From positions 62,001 to 126,000 of the forward strand of contig JBBDQU010000036.1 in the NCBI GenBank assembly GCA_040905865.1: a stretch of 64,000 nucleotides of DNA, given 5' to 3'. The DNA comes from Alphaproteobacteria bacterium (GTDB lineage Bacteria; Pseudomonadota; Alphaproteobacteria; UBA8366; GCA-2717185). The notes beneath the pieces were generated by a model, which did no database searches, was not told the DNA's origin, and worked only from the letters and a program-made list of their open reading frames with translations. The translations under genes were made by a program, and so were the position numbers. Shown in pieces: positions 17,148 through 26,291 of the stretch (position 1 is the first letter of the stretch; every line of letters starts with the position of its first letter).

Positions 17148-18509
17148 TCAATCCTTGCCGTGCTTCAAACGATCTTTCTTTTCCTGCTGCTCCGTTCGAA
17201 ACGCCAGAGCCCAGCCAGGCTTTTCCGCCTGCTTTCCCCGCCCCAGCGCAAGGGCGCTGCTCGAAACATCGTCCGTGATAACGCTGCCGGCCGCGATAAT
17301 CGCGCCGTCCCCGATATTTACCGGGGACACCAGCGCGGAATTGGATCCGATGAAGGCGCCCTTGCCGATCGTCGTGCGGTATTTGAAGAATCCGTCGTAA
17401 TTGCAGGTAATCGTCCCGGCGCCGATATTGGCATTTTCACCCACATCGGTATCACCGATATAGGACAGATGGCTCGCCTTGGCGCCAGTCCCCATGACCG
17501 CATTTTTGACCTCGACGAAATTGCCGACAAACGCGCCGTTTTCCAGAACTGCTCCGGGACGCAGTCGCGCGAAGGGTCCTACCGTGACTCCTTCGCCCAC
17601 TGTTGCTCCCTCAAGATGGCTGAACGCCTTTATTTCAGAATCGCGTCCGACAGTTACGCCCGGGCCGAAAACCACATTGGGTCCGATGGTTACGTCCGCT
17701 TCGAGCACCGTGTCGTAACTGAAATATACCGTGGCGGGATCAAGGAGAGTCACGCCGTTCTCCATCGCTTCCGCCCGCCGCAACTGTTGCCAGTAGCCTT
17801 CCGCGACAGCCAGATCCGAACGGCTGTTTATCCCCTGTAATTCATCGGCTTCGGCTTCAACCACAGTGCAGGTCGCATTTTCACGACGCGCCAGCGCGAC
17901 GATGTCGGTCAGGTAGAATTCACCTTTTTCGTTGTTGTCACGCACCTGATCGATCAGCGGGAACAATCGGGCGGCATCGACCGCAAGGACACCCGAATTG
18001 CAAAGACCCACCGCCTTTTCCGTATCATCCGCCTCCCGAAATTCGACAATCCGTTCAAGCAACTGTCCCTGCCCCAGAATCAGCCGCCCGTATTCGGCCG
18101 GATCGTCTGGACGAAAGCCGAGAACGACGATATCCGAACCGGCGGCCCGTTCTTTCAGCATGGATAATAATGTTTCTTTCCGGATAAACGGTGTATCGCC
18201 ATAGAGAATGAATACAGTGCCTTCGGCAAAATCCGCAAGCGCTTCCCTGGCGGGTTTGACGGCATCGGCTGTACCGCGCTGCATGTGCTGCACGACAACC
18301 GGATGCGGCGCAGCAACGGCGGCAACGGCGGGCATATCAGGACCCACGACGACAATGATTTTTTCCGGGTTTAGCGCCGCCGCGGTGCTGAGGACATGCC
18401 CCAGCAGCGGATGCTGGCCAATCTTGTGCAAGACTTTTGAACGGGCGGAACGCATGCGCGTGCCCTTTCCCGCCGCCAGAATAACGACGGCGGTATTTTC
18501 ACAGTACAC
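17148..18509 (-). CDS. glmU: Bifunctional UDP-N-acetylglucosamine pyrophosphorylase / glucosamine-1-phosphate N-acetyltransferase
   Basis: This 453-residue enzyme acetylates glucosamine 1-phosphate and couples it to UTP, giving UDP-GlcNAc. The N-terminal uridyltransferase has VVILAAGKGTRMRS, QRGTADAV and YGDTPFI. The C-terminal half is a left-handed beta helix of hexapeptide repeats (from about residue 250) with the acetyltransferase site region HLSYIGDTDVGENANIGAGT. The start is GTG at 18509 with GGAG eight bases upstream; a longer frame exists but adds non-homologous residues. It is the upstream member of the glmU-glmS pair. Confidence 0.97.
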   Translation of the reverse strand: MYCENTAVVILAAGKGTRMRSARSKVLHKIGQHPLLGHVLSTAAALNPEKIIVVVGPDMPAVAAVAAPHPVVVQHMQRGTADAVKPAREALADFAEGTVFILYGDTPFIRKETLLSMLKERAAGSDIVVLGFRPDDPAEYGRLILGQGQLLERIVEFREADDTEKAVGLCNSGVLAVDAARLFPLIDQVRDNNEKGEFYLTDIVALARRENATCTVVEAEADELQGINSRSDLAVAEGYWQQLRRAEAMENGVTLLDPATVYFSYDTVLEADVTIGPNVVFGPGVTVGRDSEIKAFSHLEGATVGEGVTVGPFARLRPGAVLENGAFVGNFVEVKNAVMGTGAKASHLSYIGDTDVGENANIGAGTITCNYDGFFKYRTTIGKGAFIGSNSALVSPVNIGDGAIIAAGSVITDDVSSSALALGRGKQAEKPGWALAFRTEQQEKKDRLKHGKD

Positions 18510-18696
18510 CGTGGTTTCTCCAAGCCTGTTTGCGTGTTGACTGTTTCCGGGACGCAACCTGAGACATTTCCTGCCTTAAGCCAAGTAACGATATGTTACC
18601 ATTCTTTTCACGCCTGCACCTGCTGAAACCTGTTGCGCGGCGTATTTTAAAAATCAAAAGATCACCTACTTTCCAAACCGAACTACTGTAACCGCC

Positions 18697-18747
18697 GTCA
18701 CGCTTCGTGACAGTCCGGCCGTGCCAACCGGCACGAGGATCCTCCTC
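18697..18747. repeat. Three consecutive perfect hairpins in the epimerase-glmU gap
   Basis: Within the 274-base gap three inverted repeats follow each other: GTCACG/CGTGAC (18697-18702 with 18706-18711), CGTGCC/GGCACG (18720-18725 with 18730-18735) and GAGGA/TCCTC (18735-18739 with 18743-18747). They are downstream of the epimerase stop and about 190 bases or more upstream of glmU on the same strand. They may terminate the epimerase transcript or form an untranslated-leader structure for glmU. I see no gene in the gap. Confidence 0.45.
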
Positions 18748-18783
18748 GAGTTTCTTGCCCCACAGGATGAAATCGATGCGGTT

Positions 18784-19761
18784 TCATATTTTGTGGTATT
18801 CGCGGAACCACGCAATGAATTTCGGAATGCCCGTCTCGATCGATGTGGTTGGGGAAAATCCGTAGTCGCGCTTTATATCGCTGATATCGGCAAAAGTTGC
18901 CTTTACATCACCAGGCTGCATTGGCTGTAAATCCAGTTCCGCCTTACGACCCAGCGATTTTTCCAATTGGGCAATAAAACCCAAAAGCGGTTCGGACTGG
19001 TTATTCCCGATATTGTAGACGCGGTGCGGTGCGGCGGTCCTCCCTTTCGGCGGGCCATCGGCAACGGCAATCACTCCAGCTACGATATCGTCTATATAAG
19101 TAAAATCCCGTTGCATTTTGCCAAAATTGAACACGGGAATCGGACGGCCTTCGGATATTGCCTTCGCGAAAATATACGCCGCCATGTCGGGACGACCCCA
19201 TGGTCCGTAAACGGTAAAAAACCGCAATCCCGTGGCCGGTACCCTGAACAGATGGCTGTAGCAGTGCGACATCAGTTCATCGGCCTTTTTCGTCGCGGCA
19301 TACAGGGACGACGGCGTATCCGTCGGATCGCCGACCGCAAAGGGCAGTTTTGTATTTCCGCCATATACCGACGACGAACTCGCATATACGAAATGATCCA
19401 GCCGGTCCAAATTACGGCACAATTCGAGCATTACAAAGTGACCGACGATGTTTGTCTGGATATAGGCGGCCGGATTCTGCAGGGAGTAGCGCACGCCGGC
19501 CTGCGCGGCGAGGTGAATTATGCAGGTGATGTCCTTGTGTCGGGACAGGATTTCAAGCATTGCGTCTCGATCGGAAATATCCGCCTTGTGGAAGGTGAAC
19601 CCACGCCGCGCAGTCAGCCGTTCACAGCGGGCTTTCTTGAGCGACACGGCGTAATAATCATTAATGTTGTCGACGCCGATCACAGACTCGCCACGCGTGA
19701 GGAGGGCTTTGGAGACATGGAAGCCGATGAATCCGGCCGCGCCGGTAACAAGTATGGACAT
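18784..19761 (-). CDS. NAD-dependent epimerase, UDP-glucuronate 4-epimerase type
   Basis: This 325-residue extended SDR enzyme has the cofactor motif GAAGFIGFHV at the N-terminus, VDNINDYYAVSLKKAR, and HLAAQAGVRYSLQNPAAYI, all typical of bacterial UDP-glucuronate 4-epimerases (CapI-like), which make UDP-galacturonate. The catalytic tyrosine motif reads SLYAATKKADE and the later FFTVYGPWGRPDMA is diagnostic. It is the outermost gene of the polysaccharide locus and would feed it with UDP-galacturonate. A nucleotide-sugar dehydrogenase homologue in the locus lacks its catalytic cysteine, so the UDP-glucuronate precursor may come from elsewhere. Confidence 0.92.
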   Translation of the reverse strand: MSILVTGAAGFIGFHVSKALLTRGESVIGVDNINDYYAVSLKKARCERLTARRGFTFHKADISDRDAMLEILSRHKDITCIIHLAAQAGVRYSLQNPAAYIQTNIVGHFVMLELCRNLDRLDHFVYASSSSVYGGNTKLPFAVGDPTDTPSSLYAATKKADELMSHCYSHLFRVPATGLRFFTVYGPWGRPDMAAYIFAKAISEGRPIPVFNFGKMQRDFTYIDDIVAGVIAVADGPPKGRTAAPHRVYNIGNNQSEPLLGFIAQLEKSLGRKAELDLQPMQPGDVKATFADISDIKRDYGFSPTTSIETGIPKFIAWFREYHKI

Positions 19762-19895
19762 GGTCTGCTAAATCCCCCGTAAGCAACTGGGTTGGTATAG
19801 CGGGCTAAACTACAGAAATCACACACTTTGTCTGCAATTATCGAAATACCTGAAGTCCAGACTACCCCACCCGTACCGGCGGCTGCATTCGGGGC

Positions 19896-21800
19896 TTAGT
19901 TTACCGGGATCTCAATCGTCATACTCGTCCGCATATCGGAGATCCGGTGAACCGGAGTCTTCTCGGCATCCAGATTCGCCAATCGCGCCCGGTGGGCGTT
20001 CTTCAGCATGAATTTGGCGTGACGTATAAGATACTCCCGGGAACCGGGCGTTAGGGAGGTATCGCCGACGACGGCTTTATACCTGTCGAGCATGACGGCG
20101 CTTTTGAGCGATCCGCCAAAATAGAACCTTGCCGTATCGAAGACCGGCGCAAATTCGACGATGACGGCGACGCCATTTTTCTGCAGGCCCCGTAGTTCGC
20201 CGGCAGATGTGTATATCAGCATTGTTCCGCCGGGCCGGATGCGCATCCGCAGGTAATGGTAATATCGTGGTAATTCCACGCATTCCACCCAATTGAGGTC
20301 GCAAAACACCAGGTCGAACATTCCGGCATCAAGCGGAATATTGGTTTTTAAAAAATCCAGCGGCGTCATTTTTACATATGTGCCGGGGATCGTGTCGAAT
20401 ATCTGCGAGACCGGACCGTTGACCTGCGTCAGAATAAAACTATGAGGCTTTTTGCCGGCAACAGCCTTGTCAATCCGATCCACAACCGTATGCAGTTCGG
20501 CCCAATACGGATGCCATTTTGTCACGCGTGGCACCTGCCCGAAAAGTTTCAGGTACAGTGTTCCCGCCAGGGTCTTCGCAAATGAATTTTTTGCCCGCTT
20601 GCTGTCTTCGCGCACCGTCACAATCGTCGCGCCGGTCTCGCCGGACAACGGCGTCGACTGCACGCCGGCGATCAGATCGGCCCGATACCTGGTCGCGACC
20701 TGGACCCTTCGAACCTCGGCAACGGCTGCGGCATGGTCGCGCACCTGCCCGAGCCAGAACCGGTGATTGATATAGCTGACCGGCTCTTTGGGAATGCGCC
20801 GGTAGACGTCGTCCATATAGGCATTAAACTTTGCCAGTTCGGAGTCGTAGCATTCCGGCAGGTCCCGGTCGTGTAGCACAAGACCATAATGACCCATCTC
20901 GAACTGGTCAGCTGTCATGTAATTGCCAAGTCCTTCGGCAATCTCCGCCGGTGTCGTCTGTCCGATCGTCATCAGTTCCTGGAACGTTCCTTCATCGCGA
21001 AGCTCAATCATCAGGAAGTCGTCTGAATCGCCAAGAACACAGCGATTTGACGTCGGGCACAGCAGGGAAATTGTCGAATAGTCCCAAAAGCACAACGGCT
21101 CGGTCACCACATTTTGCGGTTTCATGCACACGATGGCGATTGGCAGTTGCCGCCCCAACCGCGTGTGTTGATCGATATTCCAGTAGAACTGGTCCGTAAC
21201 ATGCATATGGAACATCTGCTGGTTGATGGTCTTTGCCCGGACGGTATTGTGGCGATAGGCTAGGGCAATGCGCGCCATGTCGCGCTTTTCAAACGCAATG
21301 ACACTACTTTCCTGATCTTTCTTCGCTGACAGCATCGGAAGCACCTGGCCGGCATTAACGCAATAGCTTGGCGCGAAAATCAGCTCTTCGCCGGCTGCCA
21401 TATGTTCCGCCAAAACCCGGTAACTGTCATCGGCCAGAATGAAGTCCGCATTGAAAAATATCAGGAAATAATCCTTCATCGCGTCACCAAGGTCGTCGAA
21501 GCCGCGGTGAAGCGCATAGGTAAGCGACATGCCGTAACCTGCGTTTCCCTCAATCAGGTCATCAATCGCCACATATCGAATATTGCAGTATTTTTTTACC
21601 GCCAAACCGGCGGCGCTATTGTCGATACGTTCGTACAAGCGCTTTTCGGTGACGATGACCAGTTCGCAACTGAATTTTTCGACCAGTGTCGGCAGGTTTC
21701 CAGGAGCCAGAATCGACGGAAGCGTAATATTCACAATGCGGTCGCAATATTCATCGCCCCAGACAATTGTAATCAGGCGAACCGGAGAACTTTCCTTCAT
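19896..21800 (-). CDS. Large putative glycosyltransferase-like protein with Rossmann-like C-terminus (paralogue A)
   Basis: This 634-residue protein is a clear paralogue of the gene at 52687-54579. The N-terminal ~340 residues resemble a nucleotide-diphospho-sugar transferase fold: RLITIVWGDEYCD, an acidic FFNADFILADDSY (DxD-like), EELIFAPSYCVN, and the conserved CVLGDSDDFLM. A variable linker follows, then a C-terminal ~200-residue domain with alternating beta/alpha pattern and FDLVFCDLNWVE followed by MRIRPGGTMLIYTS, like the back half of a SAM methyltransferase, though no glycine-rich SAM motif is obvious. No signal peptide or membrane helix is present. The start at 21800 is chosen over upstream codons because similarity to paralogue B begins there. 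The function is inferred, not known. Confidence 0.75.
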   Translation of the reverse strand: MKESSPVRLITIVWGDEYCDRIVNITLPSILAPGNLPTLVEKFSCELVIVTEKRLYERIDNSAAGLAVKKYCNIRYVAIDDLIEGNAGYGMSLTYALHRGFDDLGDAMKDYFLIFFNADFILADDSYRVLAEHMAAGEELIFAPSYCVNAGQVLPMLSAKKDQESSVIAFEKRDMARIALAYRHNTVRAKTINQQMFHMHVTDQFYWNIDQHTRLGRQLPIAIVCMKPQNVVTEPLCFWDYSTISLLCPTSNRCVLGDSDDFLMIELRDEGTFQELMTIGQTTPAEIAEGLGNYMTADQFEMGHYGLVLHDRDLPECYDSELAKFNAYMDDVYRRIPKEPVSYINHRFWLGQVRDHAAAVAEVRRVQVATRYRADLIAGVQSTPLSGETGATIVTVREDSKRAKNSFAKTLAGTLYLKLFGQVPRVTKWHPYWAELHTVVDRIDKAVAGKKPHSFILTQVNGPVSQIFDTIPGTYVKMTPLDFLKTNIPLDAGMFDLVFCDLNWVECVELPRYYHYLRMRIRPGGTMLIYTSAGELRGLQKNGVAVIVEFAPVFDTARFYFGGSLKSAVMLDRYKAVVGDTSLTPGSREYLIRHAKFMLKNAHRARLANLDAEKTPVHRISDMRTSMTIEIPVN

Positions 21801-21865
21801 TACTACTTCTACCCCTGTATTTAACCGATGATGCGATTGCCGCGCCCGGGACAATGCAAATGAAT

Positions 21866-22687
21866 TTATTCCCCGACTTCACGCAACGAAGCCGCAACGA
21901 GGTCGCGAAGTGTAACGCATTCAACGTTCCGCTGGTCCAGAAGCTGCAACAGGTCATGCAACACCTGCCCACTACCCTTCCCCGCATTTCGAAACGCGGC
22001 GGATTCTTCCATTGTACAACAGGATAAGTTGGGAATAGCGGCCTGAAACGCGGTTTTCTGATCGGTTCGTTCGCAGTTCAGATACACGTTCAACGGATGG
22101 AAATTAAGGATTTTCATCCCCGGCGAATCCAGGTCGATACTGTCCACCGATGAGGGAAAATCGCCGTCGACCGAGAAACCGTCCTCCCAGCAATAGCTCA
22201 GCAGCGTCATACGGATATCCGCATGCCATGCCGGCAACAGGTAGGGACAATTGAACCGTAACGAGGATACGTCATACAGGAAACCGTGGCGCGACAGCAC
22301 CATCAGGTCGCGGTAGGAATGCCCCAAAAGATGAAACCGCGTTCCGACAGCCTGCGGGAACGCGCGCCTTAGCCCCGTTGCAATTTCTTCAATATTGCGA
22401 CCCTGGGTCGATCCCGCGGCGAGGTTGGGATGGAGCGCGATTTCATGCCCGGCGGCCGCTGCACGCCCGGACAGGACATCGGACGGCCCGGTGGCGAGAA
22501 ACGTCGCCTTTGCAGCGTAACGATCGAGGAGATCCAGGATTTCGGTGACCATAAAATCAGGCGCCCAATCCTGATCGAATGTCAGGCAGACAGTTCGCAA
22601 TCCGTCCCAATTCGCGAATTCACGGCGGAATGACGTCCCCATTGCCGCCGGGTTATTGACCTTATTGACTATCCTGGAATCTGCCAT
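21866..22687 (-). CDS. Polysaccharide deacetylase-like protein
   Basis: This 273-residue protein has NodB-fold marks: VCLTFDQDWAPDFMV in place of the first TFDD motif, AAKATFLATGPS, HEIALHPNLAAGS for the second metal-ligand motif, and FRFNCPYL-like residues followed by ILNFHPLNVYL near the end. It would remove N- or O-acetyl groups from glycan or an activated sugar. There is no signal peptide, so it probably acts in the cytoplasm on a precursor. It starts at ATG 22687, twenty bases after the FkbM-type gene, and is followed by paralogue A; all three share a strand and are likely one unit. Confidence 0.8.
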   Translation of the reverse strand: MADSRIVNKVNNPAAMGTSFRREFANWDGLRTVCLTFDQDWAPDFMVTEILDLLDRYAAKATFLATGPSDVLSGRAAAAGHEIALHPNLAAGSTQGRNIEEIATGLRRAFPQAVGTRFHLLGHSYRDLMVLSRHGFLYDVSSLRFNCPYLLPAWHADIRMTLLSYCWEDGFSVDGDFPSSVDSIDLDSPGMKILNFHPLNVYLNCERTDQKTAFQAAIPNLSCCTMEESAAFRNAGKGSGQVLHDLLQLLDQRNVECVTLRDLVAASLREVGE

Positions 22688-22707
22688 GCCCGAACACACC
22701 CCTGAGG

Positions 22708-24081
22708 TTAGGGTTCATCCCTTTGCCCTGGCGTTACCGTATAGGCGTGCGGCTTCCTGCGCAGAACACTCATGGTACGCTTGCGTCTGGTCTGAATTAT
22801 CGCGAGCGCCCAATACAGTTCATATTCGTTGAATATCTGCTCAATGAGTGTCATGGAGCGGTGGAACGGCGACCACAGTGGAATGGGATCAATAAACCGG
22901 TCCATATACCGAAGTGTTTTCGCGACGACCCGAAGAACGAAGCGTCTGGGATATCGGAATGGCTCCCACCAGACAAAGCGACCGCCCCTGTCCGCGACAT
23001 TACAGACGGTACGATAAAAAATCCGGTATTCCTGCGAAATCGTCGATTTGGTCCGCCGTTTCCATTGCACCAACTTGCTGTCGATATAGGCATCGGGCTC
23101 CAGTTTGAGCGGTTTTGACGGTTCCGGATCCACGCGGGTGTTCAGATACAGCTGATCCATCTTTCGAGCGGCTTTCTTCAGGCGCATCAGGAACACAAAA
23201 TACACCCGGGACTGGATATCCGCCGGCGCTTCTTCTTCTGACATTATCGTCTCGGCATGGGCCAGAACCCCCATGCCGTATTCCGTGAAGCCGAACACAA
23301 TTGCTATGAACGCCAGCTTTAGTGACATCACATAGTGATGTTCGTCGTTCTCGGCCAAATCCTTCAACGTTTCAACCTTGCGCAGGAACAGCGCATCGCC
23401 GAACGCCAGGAATGACCTGCCGCGCAAGCCGACCGGGGACCGGTATGGCGAAATTTCATCGCTGGTATGCAGAAATCCGGCAAAGTGGAAACCCAGTTCC
23501 CTAGCCTGCCGCAGGATATCGTCGATCAGCGGCTGTTCGCTGTATATCGGGTGGAATTCTATTTCCGTTGCCAGGGCAAGGACACCGCGCCGGATCGTTT
23601 TTTTCGCGCCGCGAATGATATCGCTTTCACTGCCCTGGGTATCGAGCGACAGGATATCAGGAGGTGCAGCCACGGGCACAAGCCCATCATCAAACAGGCT
23701 GTCCAGGCTGACGATATCGACATCGACGACCTTCTCGGTACGGCACCATTCACCAAAAATGGCGTCATAGACGTCGTCGCCAGGATAAACTTCGCCGTAA
23801 TAAGACGCATATTCTTTATTCGGCACATATACGGAACTGCCGTATGGATTGACGGTGACGTTCAGGGTTCCGCGGCGATTTTCGCCGCCAATACAATACG
23901 GAAGCACGTATCGATTCGTCTTATTGTCGGACTTACGCATCTGTTCGGCGCAATCTGCGTCTGCTTCATATAGAATCTGGACAATGTCAGCGTCGAAGCG
24001 TGGAGGGCACCCGAATGGCGCGGCAAACCCGCGCGCACCGACATGATGCGCGTAAATTTTCGCATCAACACTAGTTGGCAT
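22708..24081 (-). CDS. FkbM-family methyltransferase with long C-terminal extension
   Basis: This 457-residue protein carries an FkbM SAM-dependent methyltransferase domain in residues about 25-235: the N-terminal region with GENRRGTLNVTVNPYGSSV, the conserved VDVDIVSLDSLF, then PDILSLDTQGSESDIIRGA and ATEIEFHPIY. FkbM enzymes O-methylate sugars or polyketides. About 220 further residues have no match I recognise and contain no membrane segments; they are basic and helical. The first SAM-binding strand is less clear than usual. It is the first gene of a minus-strand group with the deacetylase and paralogue A, and is divergent from a radical SAM gene across an AT-rich 400-base gap. Confidence 0.8.
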   Translation of the reverse strand: MPTSVDAKIYAHHVGARGFAAPFGCPPRFDADIVQILYEADADCAEQMRKSDNKTNRYVLPYCIGGENRRGTLNVTVNPYGSSVYVPNKEYASYYGEVYPGDDVYDAIFGEWCRTEKVVDVDIVSLDSLFDDGLVPVAAPPDILSLDTQGSESDIIRGAKKTIRRGVLALATEIEFHPIYSEQPLIDDILRQARELGFHFAGFLHTSDEISPYRSPVGLRGRSFLAFGDALFLRKVETLKDLAENDEHHYVMSLKLAFIAIVFGFTEYGMGVLAHAETIMSEEEAPADIQSRVYFVFLMRLKKAARKMDQLYLNTRVDPEPSKPLKLEPDAYIDSKLVQWKRRTKSTISQEYRIFYRTVCNVADRGGRFVWWEPFRYPRRFVLRVVAKTLRYMDRFIDPIPLWSPFHRSMTLIEQIFNEYELYWALAIIQTRRKRTMSVLRRKPHAYTVTPGQRDEP

Positions 24082-24482
24082 AATAATTTCCTGAAATTAT
24101 GACATTAATACATGTAATTATTTGATTCCAGGTAGCCGCGAAAGAAAAACCGCACTATTCGGATTTCAATACCACATCCAATTGGAGCGCCAACTTGAAT
24201 AAACAAAAAAATAATGTAGTATGACTAAGCAGAGAACTATAGAGAAACGAAACATAATGCTATACGATCTTGATCAAGTCGTAAATACGACAAGCAGGAA
24301 ACGCAATAAATAAAGTTCCCAATACTAAACGGAATGCTCTACCAACGCATTACTCAATCCGGCGCAACAAAATAAAACGCCTTGTGTCCGTCCAGAGTTC
24401 AAGTTATATTAAAAATAAAAACTGCTTATTGCTGCTTATTTCCTGTTTGTCTAATGCTACTTAACAGGCAGAGAAGACTTGG
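24082..24482. other. AT-rich 400-base divergent intergenic region
   Basis: No convincing open frame lies here. The base composition is visibly richer in A and T than the flanking genes, with A-runs such as the AAACAAAAAAATAATG stretch near 24201. It separates the divergent FkbM and radical SAM genes, so it should hold both promoters. One near-perfect inverted repeat is listed separately. Confidence 0.6.
24263..24283. promoter_or_regulatory. Inverted repeat, possible operator
   Basis: TACGA-t-CTTGA (24263-24273) faces TCAAG-TCGTA (24274-24283), a palindrome of ten pairs with one unpaired T and no loop, centred on the exact CTTGATCAAG. A further half-like TACGACAAG follows a few bases on. The shape suits a dimeric DNA-binding protein, but no regulator gene is present to link to it. 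Confidence 0.35.
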
Positions 24483-26228
24483 GTGAATATGACCAAGCCA
24501 ACGCATTGCATATTTGTCCATGCGCCAGATCCAGTATACGCGAAAACTCAAACCTATGGCGCAACATTTGGGCCGCTATGGGCGTATACACTTGCATCAT
24601 ATATTCCCAAAAATGGCGAATATACGCTAAAATTGTATGACAATCGATTTGATTCAAAAGAAGGCATAAAATCTGCCGACGTTTTCCTTTATAGCGGTAT
24701 TAATCAAGATTGCGGTATCCTGAATGAACTTTGCGAATATTACAGAAAAAAGTTCCCGGATGCGCAGCATATTATCGGTGGTCCGATCTGTATGTCTTTC
24801 GATCTCGCCGGGAAACTGGACCAACTCGCGGCCTTCGACACTATATGCATAGGTGACGGCGAAGAATTAATTACGGAAATTGTCCGTGCCGTTCGTGAAA
24901 GGCGCGATATTCCTCCCATACTTCGCGCCATGCACCGCTTTCCCGTCATGAAAGCGCGAATGATAGACGAAGCTTTCGTTCAACCGACGCTGTCACGCTA
25001 TTATGGTGGTGTCGTTGAAATATCAAGGGGATGTCCTTTTCTTTGTGAATTCTGTGATATTCGAACTCTCCCGGACAACAACAGAACACATATCAAGAGC
25101 ACTGAACTCATCATTGCTGAAATGGATTTTTTATGCCGGAACGGCGTAAGAAATTTTCTTATGGCCTGCGATAATTTTATTGGTGACATCCGTGCCGCCG
25201 AACATTTACTCGATGAAATTATAAAATGGCAAGACCGCACCGGATTTAGGCCAGGGCTTTATACATGGCTGACGATCAACGTCTACAAGATGCCAAATAT
25301 ACTCAAAAAAATGCGGAGATGCGGATTTGATTTGCTCTTCATAGGTATCGAAAGCTTTGATACAAACTCGTTGCTGGAAACGGCAAAAGTTCAAAATATT
25401 GCTGCGGGCTTGGCGGAAGCCGTCTGCCAGATACAGTCATACGGCTTTATTGTCGTCGCGGGCTTAATTCAAGGATTTGACTCTGACAGTCCCCAAAGCT
25501 TTGAAGCGACGTTAAAAGGTTTGGATGATTCGAGATTGCTTTCGGGCGACCCTTCCCTGCTTGTCGCCTTGCCAGGAACGCCGTTGTACAGACGTATGAA
25601 GTTATCCGGACGATTACGCGATATCCATTTCGGGCTCGGGGGATATAAGTACCAGTCCAATATAAAATATCTAATGCCAAAAGAGCATTTGGTTAATGGA
25701 TTTAAGACGTTTGTCACTGAGTTTACCAAGGGAGATTATCAGTACCGAAGATTAAAAAACTATTTTGAACTTCTGGAAAGTGGAAACTTCATTCCTTTGG
25801 AGGGGAACGCCGGTTTTGGAAATATCAAAGATTACCTCAGGGCGTTAGCAAAAGACCCTACCGCGTCCCTGCAAATGTTGGCCCGGCTATTAAAACTGCT
25901 ACAACGGCCCAACTGTTTCTATTATGCCTGCAAGGGATTTAGTCTTATTTTACGGCGACCTCATATCAAGGGGCGATTGAATTATTTTCAGTTCTGGTTA
26001 TTTGCGTGGACCAATGCGATCATTAAGTACTCAGACCTTAAGGATGAAGATTTTGATATAGAAAGCGTCGAAGAAGGTTTCGATGTAAGAAATATCTTAC
26101 CCGAAAACTATGGCTCTACAGCAAATGAACCTATCCCTCAAAATAAAATCGACGCGCAACTCAGGGCAACATCTGGCCAACTGCAGAGCGTAATTAATAA
26201 ATATCAAGAACAATTGAGTAGTGAGTGA
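24483..26228 (+). CDS. B12-binding-type radical SAM protein
   Basis: This 581-residue protein has an N-terminal cobalamin-binding-like Rossmann region (about 10-145) and a radical SAM core with the cluster cysteines Cys184, Cys188 and Cys191 in SRGCPFLCEFCDIRT. Later segments GIESFDTNSLLETAK, GLIQGFDSDSP and LVALPGTPLYRRMK match the DUF4070-containing B12-binding radical SAM group, known for C-methylation and related radical chemistry on lipids or sugars. The usual B12-binding DxHxxG histidine is not visible. Codon use is AT-rich compared with surrounding genes, suggesting recent transfer. The start may be GTG 24483 or ATG 24489. The substrate is unknown; a lipid carrier or sugar is plausible from context. 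Confidence 0.88.
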   Translation: MNMTKPTHCIFVHAPDPVYAKTQTYGATFGPLWAYTLASYIPKNGEYTLKLYDNRFDSKEGIKSADVFLYSGINQDCGILNELCEYYRKKFPDAQHIIGGPICMSFDLAGKLDQLAAFDTICIGDGEELITEIVRAVRERRDIPPILRAMHRFPVMKARMIDEAFVQPTLSRYYGGVVEISRGCPFLCEFCDIRTLPDNNRTHIKSTELIIAEMDFLCRNGVRNFLMACDNFIGDIRAAEHLLDEIIKWQDRTGFRPGLYTWLTINVYKMPNILKKMRRCGFDLLFIGIESFDTNSLLETAKVQNIAAGLAEAVCQIQSYGFIVVAGLIQGFDSDSPQSFEATLKGLDDSRLLSGDPSLLVALPGTPLYRRMKLSGRLRDIHFGLGGYKYQSNIKYLMPKEHLVNGFKTFVTEFTKGDYQYRRLKNYFELLESGNFIPLEGNAGFGNIKDYLRALAKDPTASLQMLARLLKLLQRPNCFYYACKGFSLILRRPHIKGRLNYFQFWLFAWTNAIIKYSDLKDEDFDIESVEEGFDVRNILPENYGSTANEPIPQNKIDAQLRATSGQLQSVINKYQEQLSSE

Positions 26229-26291
26229 ATCTGCTCTACCTCACGTGATAGAACATTAACGTGGTGCATAAATCGGAAATCTTCGAAATAT

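Noticed and set aside
15635-17278. 547-codon open frame opposite glmS
   Set aside because: Antisense to a certain gene and without any domain; artefact of high GC.
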